Positions 57,106-64,000 of a stretch of DNA of 64,000 bases are shown piece by piece. Where the stretch lies: positions 16,026,511-16,090,510 of the forward strand of contig NC_073308.1 of assembly GCF_027595985.1 (NCBI RefSeq), written 5' to 3'. The position numbers and the translations under genes were made by a program. Numbering within the stretch: the first letter of the stretch is position 1; every line of letters begins with the position of its first letter. This DNA comes from Sorex araneus. Lineage: Eukaryota; Chordata; Mammalia; Eulipotyphla; Soricidae. Under the pieces are notes generated by a model that ran no database searches, was not told the DNA's origin, and worked only from the letters and a program-made list of their open reading frames with translations.

Positions 57106-58089
57106 CTGTCCCTCAGTTCCTTTATGCACTATTGGCTTTGGGCTTTTGAGAGAACTGGTTTGATTGTATTTTCAGAGAACTGTCATTGCCCACAGTTGTG
57201 CGACCCGGGTGCTGTGAACAGAGAACAGATCTGGATTCCTGAACTCCGTTCCTAAGATGACTGTTCAGTGAACTCTGGGCTGAGAACCATCGGTGCACAT
57301 GTTGCCCAGCAATTCTAACATTGATTCTATCTGGGAACCCCTTGGATGAAGATCTCACCTCTTTACTCTGCCCTACCTACACTGTAACCATTTTTTAATG
57401 GCCAGAAAGTAAGTGGCCATTTAGAAAGCTCTTGATTGAGAGCAAATAAAGCACCTCCAATTACAACGTTTGTTTTCTTTCTGTTTAAAAAATATATTTG
57501 TGACTCTTCAGGAAGAGAAAAATGTTTTTATTATCCAAATCAAAACACAGCATGAGGTACTTTCCAATAAAATCAACTGTAGATTATACATGAGTCAAAA
57601 CCATCTGCCTGTTTACGGAGTTCAAAATCCTTTGAGGCACCAGGAAAAAAGTTTAATTTAAGATTATCATCTTTCTATACATTACAGGATTTCTGTGATG
57701 GATTTTCAGAACGAAGAGATTGACAGGACTGGATGTTATAGCCTTATTAGCTATGAATGACTCAGTAAGAGAATCTGCAGTATTCCTACAATTTCCCCAC
57801 ACTGCGTTATAGTGAACCATATCCACAAAACCTGAGTTAGACAAGAGTTGGGAGTATATCAACAAAGAAAAAGTTGTATTTTATTCTGCAAAGATCCTTT
57901 TTCTAGGTGGAAAAACTGCACATTAAATGCAAAATCATGATGTTAAATTCAATATAAAATAAAGACAAAATTTTGGGCATTTGGAAAGAAGTCTTAAAAA
58001 TTGACTACCCCAATTCTGCAGTATACAGTTTTATCATTTTGAAAAAAGAGAGCCTTGAGACCTAGCAAAAGATGGAGCAAATGCAGTTC
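57106..58089. other. unassigned sequence
   Basis: Unique, AT-rich; nothing recognised. Confidence 0.35.
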
Positions 58090-58108
58090 AAGAATCAAAG
58101 ATAAAAGG

Positions 58109-58281
58109 GGCCGGAGCGATAGCACAATGGGTAGGGCGTTTGCCTTGCATGCAGCCGACCCGGGTTCGATCCCCGGCATCCCATATGGTCCCCCAAGCAC
58201 TGCCAGGAGCAATTCCTGAGTGCAAAGCCAGGAGTAACCCCTGAACATCGCTGGGTGTGACCCAAAAAGCAAAAAAAAAAA
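58109..58281 (+). mobile_element. freshest Sorex-type SINE, intact pol III boxes
   Basis: TSD AAGAATCAAAGATAAAAGG (19 bp, exact) at 58090-58108 and 58282-58300. The A box TAGCACAATGG is at 58120-58130 and the B box GGTTCGATCC at 58163-58172 within a tRNA-like T arm. Core CATCCCATATGGTCCCCC, 3' end GGGTGTGACCCAAAAAGC and an A tail follow. This is the least diverged copy here, and its TSD is the longest. Confidence 0.97.
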
Positions 58282-58300
58282 AAGAATCAAAGATAAAAGG

Positions 58301-59984
58301 CAAAATTTATCGTCCCCTAACGCCATTATGATATGTAGAGTATTATACAAAATTAGATAATCTATGTCAGTTTCATAAATATTCTCATAGAATCTTTGCC
58401 ACAAACTTCTACCTGGGAGCTTTCACAACCTCTACTTCATGGAGAGAGAAAACCAAGATGCTGTGAAAAACTGAGTTGTTTAAGGTCATCTAATTGATAG
58501 CATCCCTGGGTTATACATTCTGATTTTCTTGTTCAACTTAGGTAAGCTTCAAAGATGCTTTCAAGTTCCCTCAGAGTGTGCAGACTTCCTATTAACAATG
58601 GAAATTTATGGCTGGAATTAGGTCAAAATGGCAGGTAATTTGATAGACCAGGGGAAAGTCATATGATGAGGCTGGAACTCAACATTGTTTATTATCAATC
58701 TGGACTTCCTTGTGTTGTTCTCTGAGACCTGGATTGTCTCAGGAAAGACCTGGTCTGGACCTGAGAAGTTTCTGGTCAGTTGGCTGAAACTGGCCTCAAG
58801 AAATCCTCTATCTGCTTACTTTTAAATTTTGTGAAACCCAAAACTCCTTTAAAAAAAATGCCAAAGGGGATGTATGTGTAAAGATTACAAGAGAGCAATT
58901 CCATAAGAATAGAAATACTAATCCATGAGAATAGAAAAAAATTTCATCATGGAAAAATGTCAATCTGTGCATCGCCCACAGAGATCTCTGTATTATGCTC
59001 CCCGAACTCTGAAGGAACTTCAGCACTGTGTGGAGCATGTGGGCACCAGCGGTTCTACCTTTTCTGTTTTGTTCCATTAGATGTGTCACATATTTGTTTT
59101 AAAGCAAAGATGGATAGAACCATTTATATTTAATATTTTAGAGCAACTTAAAGCTCTCTTTGCTTATCTCTAGAGAGATTTTCTCCTGTGGATTTAACCA
59201 AATACTCTTTTGTGTTTAGTCTGAGATTATGATTACCAGAAGGATGTTGGTTTATGAAAACTTAAACTTTACATATGAGGCCTACATGAGCATATTTCCT
59301 TTTTTGGATGGACATAACTGTTTAGGCTGGCAAAATATATCAAATATATAGGTCTTTGCTAACTGCTTTATTGACTATCTGCTGGTGGCCCAAATATCTG
59401 TCAGCCAATCAGCCAGTTTCATGTTCAATTGAGGGTAAACTTACTCTGGCAAGTACAGCAGGGTGGCTGCAATTTCATTATTAAGACTAGACACTAAACA
59501 TTAAATCACATGTTTCCAAAGGGCATTTTCCATCTTCATCAGTTTTCATTTTAATGCAACACGCCCTCCCTTATTTTACTAAGATGAAAAGACAGAAGCA
59601 AGCAGGTTTCGTACATCCTTAACTTGATGTTAAAATATCAGGACTTTGCTGGGAGGGCTGCTTGCTTACATCAAAACCTAATAATGAACTCAACTGCTGA
59701 AACACCCCATGGGGAATGGTATGGCTCAGCGGGGACTGTTCAGCTCACAAAGGACAAAGACTTCATTAATGTTCAGGAGCCAAGGCTCACAGGCAGAGAG
59801 GCCTATTGTCCTTCTTAACTACCCACTCACTGGCACAGCAGAGAGGGAAGATGACCCAACCAAGGGAGCTCCATGGAAATGAATGATCAGGTAAATAGAC
59901 TCATGTGGATAGAGAAGAGTAAGAAGACATATTACTAGGCTGTGGTATTAGAAAGAAAGTATCACTTTCACTGAGAAATGTATA
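58301..59984. other. unassigned unique sequence
   Basis: No recognised element or exon. Confidence 0.35.
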
Positions 59985-61000
59985 GTTTCTGGGCTCTCCC
60001 TCTTGCTGCCTGGGGTTGGTCTCGGCCACTCCCCCACCGGGGGCAGCCCATGCCATGGGGGGATGGAGGAGGAAATGAGGGCCAAGCCGGTTGATTGATC
60101 AGTTGCCTTTTATTCCATTCTCCCTATGAGCCTGTTCCAGGCTCACTAAGCTTCCCATTCTAGTCTCACACTGCCCCTCATTCCTGTCTCCTCCTGTCTC
60201 TCCTGCTCATCTCTCTGCACTCCGTTTCACAGCCTGGCTTCTCTCTCCATGTGCCTGCTCCTGTATTCTTCTCAATTCTTCTCCCTCTATCCTCCTTGCT
60301 AGTCTCTCCGTGCTCCATCTTGCTGCTCTGCTCTCTCTTATCTCTCTCCAACCTTCTCATCTGTCTCTCTCCAACTTCCCAGCACTGGGGGTAGATGATG
60401 TACCAAGTCCAGCAGCAAAATCAATATAAGAAAATGCTTCCTGACCACCCATCAGGCTCAAGGACAGGAACGCTACCTAGGGGTCTTCTCCTTAGGCCAA
60501 TAACTTAATTAGCATCTTAATTAACACCTTAATTCTACTTCTTAATATTAGTTATTTTGTATGGACACAGTAAGAGATACATTGAGGCTTGTAGGGAGGC
60601 TCTCCTGGGAACATCTTGCCACGGACTCAGACTACAGTGCTCAGGCCAGATTAATTATTCCTAACCCTAGCAAGGTCCAAATCTAGTTATTACTTTTTGA
60701 ATCATGACCAAATTTGTCCATGACCATGCTCTTAGCTTATAGTTAAGTATTATGACACTTTGGTCAGGCCCATTTCCATGCAGGGTAGCATATAGCTCAC
60801 AGCCTGAATTCAGTCCCTCGCCAGAACCCTGCTTTTGGGGCACTAGGAAGTAAGGACAACTGAGTCTTAAGTTGAGAAAACAGATGTCCAGGAGGTAAAT
60901 ATCATTCAGAGTCAATTAACTCCCAAGATATGAAAGCATAGCATTAACTGTCTTCTTGTGTACATACAAAAAGGACATTGTTCTGAATTAGCTATGCAAA
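59985..61000 (-). mobile_element. solo ERV LTR-like element (ERV2/IAP-like)
   Basis: On the minus strand a long U3-like AT-rich part (matching 20440-20780) leads into GTTGATTTTGCTGCTGG-like sequence, a GAGAGA-rich stretch and a polyadenylation signal AATAAAAG (complement of CTTTTATTCC, about 60107). About 110 bp of U5-like sequence ends near CCCAGAAACTATACA. This order is that of an ERV2-type LTR. No gag, pol or env flanks it, and exact ends and TSD were not found. Non-coding. Confidence 0.55.
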
Positions 61001-61272
61001 GAACTTAAGGAGAAGAGAAAAACAATATTTACAAGTTAGCAGAGCACAAAGAAAGAAGTTACAAATAAACACGAGGAATGGGAGCACTGTGATGGGAGTA
61101 ACTCAATAAACCTAAGCTCCCTGTGACAAGGCAGAAAAGACAAACTAATGTTATCCTACAGGGAAGGACATGCCTATATATTTATACATCTCCAGTCATA
61201 TAACTATAGCTTGACACATACATCAAGCTCCTGTGTACACGAATATGTAATCTGCATAATTCTGTAATATCT

Positions 61273-61430
61273 GTGGGACTGGAATAATAGCACAGCAGGT
61301 AGAGAACTTGCCCTGCAAGTGGCCTACCCAGATTCGATCCCAAAAACTCATACGGTACTTCTAGCTCTGCAAGGAGTGATGCCTGAACACAGAGCCAGGT
61401 GTGAGTGTGGTGGCAAACAACAAACAAACA
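61273..61430 (+). mobile_element. diverged SINE
   Basis: GGGACTGGAATAATAGCACAG head, CCCAGATTCGATCCCAAAA (B box), CTGAACACAGAGCCAGG core and a CAAACAACAAACAAAC tail. Confidence 0.88.
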
Positions 61431-62597
61431 GAACACTCAGAAGACAGGTCTCTCTGATTCCCATTTTCATCCTCTATTTTTTTAAAAAATAAATGCACAT
61501 TTGTTTTTTTTTTTTGTCTGGTGAGGTCCAAACAAAGAATATAAAGTAGATTCCAATGATAGCAGCTGAGGTTGGGTCTCCTCTGGGATTCTAACAAAAC
61601 AGTCATCATGGGGTATGCTGCCATTTCCAGCTGTAACTTCCAGCTTGTAAATGTAACTGCATGTAAAAAGAAACAAAAGTGATAAAGCATTTTATGGGAG
61701 AACTCCACAACGGCCACTGGCTTCCCCACCATCTCTATGTCCTAAACCGGGGATGAATTGCACCTTCTTTAATCACTGGCTAGAAACATCGCCAGAAACT
61801 TGGTAATTTTTGCAGCATAAGTGTCTTTCTCTTTTAGGCCACCCTTTCTGCCCCTGTCCACTTGATGCTTAACCCTCTATGAGCTGACTGCATTTCTTAA
61901 AGATCTCAGAAGCATTCTGTAATCTGTTGTGGAATGCAGAGGATTCAACTAATCCTTCAGGAGAATAAGTTTAGAGGAAGTTGTTTCTCCATTTGTCTTC
62001 CCACTCTATAAAACAAACTAAATTGATCTCTTATCTCTGCAGTAAAACATCTGTTGATCTAATATATATTTTACCTCTGCTGAGAAATGAACGGGAATGG
62101 ATTGCAAATACGTGAAGCATTGCCCTCTAAAATCCCTATGTATCTCTACAGTGAGGCAAGTAAAGAAAATATCCTGTTGGAAGAAAACATAGTTAATGGC
62201 AAACTCATCAAGTCTTTTTGTTGCTGCTAATCCAGTGTATTTTTGAAGAAATGTGAAAACTTCTAAAGTTTAACACTGCACATTTTAGTGATTGAAAAAG
62301 TGCCATGCCTTAATGTAAAATAGAAAAGTGTTTATTTACACAGTTAAGGAACTTCATGTATTCTGAACACTAGTGGAATAATTTAGCTCTTGGGTCTTTA
62401 ATATCTGAAATGGATTAAAAAGTCTCATCAACCAAGGAATGACATATGAACGATGATATTAACTAACCAGCTTATTTTAAGTCATTCAAGTTTCCCCTTA
62501 GCTCACCAGCTGTTGGGCTTCAGGTTCATATCAGTGAAACTTTGCTCTTTACTCCTGCCCAAGGAAATTAAAGTTCTAGTAAGATAGAATAATAGAC
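61431..62597. other. unassigned unique sequence
   Basis: No recognised element. 61780-62100 has conserved-looking texture; untested. Confidence 0.3.
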
Positions 62598-63060
62598 TAT
62601 AAGACTAACGCCCAAGAATAGTAGAAATAAGTACCAGGAGATTGTTTCCATGGCTTGGAGGCTGGTCTCTCATTCTGGGTAACTCAGGGAAGGGACCACC
62701 AAGTAAAATGTGGTTGGAGGTCATGTGGGGGAAGGGTGATGCAGGCCGAATACAGACTAGAGACTGAACACAATGGCCACTCAACACCTTTATTGCAAAC
62801 CACAACGCCTAATCAGAGAGAGAGAGAACAAAAGGGAATTCCCTGCCATAGTGGCAGGGTGGGGTGGGGGACTGGGGAGGGGGGGAGGGATGTTGGGTTT
62901 ACTGGTGGTGGAGAATGGGCACTGGTGAAGGGATTGGTTATCGAACTTTGTATGGGGGAAACATGAGCACAAAGATGTATGGATCTGTAACTGTACCCTC
63001 ACGATGACTCTCTAATTAAAAATAAACTAATAAAAAAATAAATAAAAAAATAAAAATGCT
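62598..63060 (+). mobile_element. L1 3' end
   Basis: Sense L1 3'UTR paralogous to 56021-56482: CCCAAGAATAGTAGAAATAA, ACCTTTATTGCAAACCACAA, a G-rich block, CACTGGTGAAGGGATTGG, AACTGTACCCTCACGATG and an A-rich (AATAAA)n tail. No clear TSD. Confidence 0.85.
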
Positions 63061-64000
63061 CAAAAAAAAAAGATTCAATTGATACCGATGAATGGGACCA
63101 TTGGACTTTTCTAGTAGACTCCAAATTACTCCTGTGTTGTGGAATTTATGAGAGTGTGTTGAAGGGTCAACAAAACTCCTGGCAAAAATAACACCAGAAG
63201 CTTTCATTGTGAGGATAAAATAAACACCTTCACAAAAGTTATAACATTGTAACCCATATATTGAGATTTTTTAATCTATTGATTGATAAAATCTCATAAA
63301 GAGAAACAAAAATTTATTTACTTTGAAGGTAAAGTATGTAATATATAATACATTTATATCACCTAATATTTATATAGCATTTGTCACTTTATTTTTGCAT
63401 TATGTCTGGAAAGTGAATGTAAGATAACTTGAGCTAGAAAATCTCTCTCTTGATGGTTACTTTGAGAGTTTTCAAGTTTTGAGTCTAGGGATTTTATAAC
63501 TTTGATGCCTGTTAATTCAAAATATGTGTGAGATTAATCATAATCTAGTATTAATTGGAATAGCCAAGTTTAACAATGAAGTCAACGTCCCCTTTGTAGC
63601 CCTCGCTCCTTCTCTTTGGCTACTGCTTTCTGCCTCATTGGTTGGCTCTTACCCTCCAACTGGAATGAAACTCCTGAAGGCTGGACAGACCTGAGTATCT
63701 ATGACCTTCACTCCTCCTTCCTTCTGGCTTTCTTCCCCAATACCCACCTCCAAGGTGGTCTTTATTTAGTGTCTGTACGAAACACTCAGTACATACTGAT
63801 CACTCCCATAGATAAGTCTAGACCAAAGCTTTCTCCTGAACCTCAGACTCATGAATCCAACTGCCTTACTGATCCCCCTCCACTACAATGACTAATTTTC
63901 TATCAAAACTGTAAAACCTTCACCACAGAACTTACGGTTTCCTATCTACAATTTATTCCTATTCTCATCTTTCCCAACTAACCATTTTCTTAAATGACAC
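63061..64000. other. unassigned sequence to window end
   Basis: AT-rich to 63560. A pyrimidine-rich stretch then runs to 63900 with a 91-codon plus-strand frame at 63616-63891. No domain recognised. Confidence 0.3.

Noticed and set aside
58109..58281. Possible tRNA gene from the A and B boxes
   Set aside because: The tRNA-like head belongs to a SINE with core, A tail and a 19-bp TSD; no anticodon stem or acceptor closure of a real tRNA gene.
63616..63891. 91-codon frame considered as an endogenous retroviral envelope remnant
   Set aside because: Only a vaguely hydrophobic start; no envelope motif or neighbouring viral sequence could be seen.

Overview
This is vertebrate nuclear DNA, almost certainly from a shrew (Soricidae, most likely Sorex). 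The clue is a tRNA-derived SINE of about 175 bp that recurs on both strands. It has pol III A and B boxes, a core reading ...CCCATATGGTCCCC..., a GGGTGTGACCCAAAAAGC end and an A tail, and I recognise it as the Sorex-type SINE. Ancient placental repeats (MIR, L2, L1M, MER5-like hAT) lie underneath. I found no protein-coding exon, functional RNA gene or bacterial-type system. The open frames are short and either lie in repeats or have no recognisable content, so the window reads as an intergenic or intronic gene desert.

Layout. 0-9 kb: old hAT and SINE remnants, a polypyrimidine satellite grown from a SINE tail, then two RTE-tailed non-autonomous elements. 9-20 kb: mostly unique DNA with a possible CTCF site, SINE-into-SINE nesting, an L1-tailed composite and a truncated U2 snRNA pseudogene. 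20-25 kb: an ERV-LTR-like fragment, then a decayed but complete-looking RTE-clade LINE (21228-25100, minus) bounded by an 11-bp target-site duplication (TSD), with a 630-bp L1-tailed composite nested in it. 25-35 kb: SINEs, a long unique block with enhancer-like AT-rich DNA, two more L1-tailed composites and a short L1 with a 5' inversion. 35-43 kb: microsatellites, a hAT-like element and a 1.7-kb 5'-truncated L1 ending in ORF2 plus 3'UTR. 43-53 kb: unique DNA, decayed SINEs and a third RTE-tailed element. 53-64 kb: an ancient L1M 3' end, MIR pieces, a SINE with possible 3'-transduced sequence, two young L1 3' ends, a fresh SINE and a solo-LTR-like block.

The elements form two mobilisation systems. 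L1 supplies the machinery for the SINEs, the L1-tailed composites and probably the U2 fragment. The RTE LINE shares its 3' tail with the RTE-tailed elements, much as BovB does with Bov-tA. Exact TSDs were read for most young insertions. No proven new biological system is present; the best novelty candidates are the composite families with shared tails and differing heads. Calls of single-copy or conserved-looking DNA are impressions from reading, not alignments.
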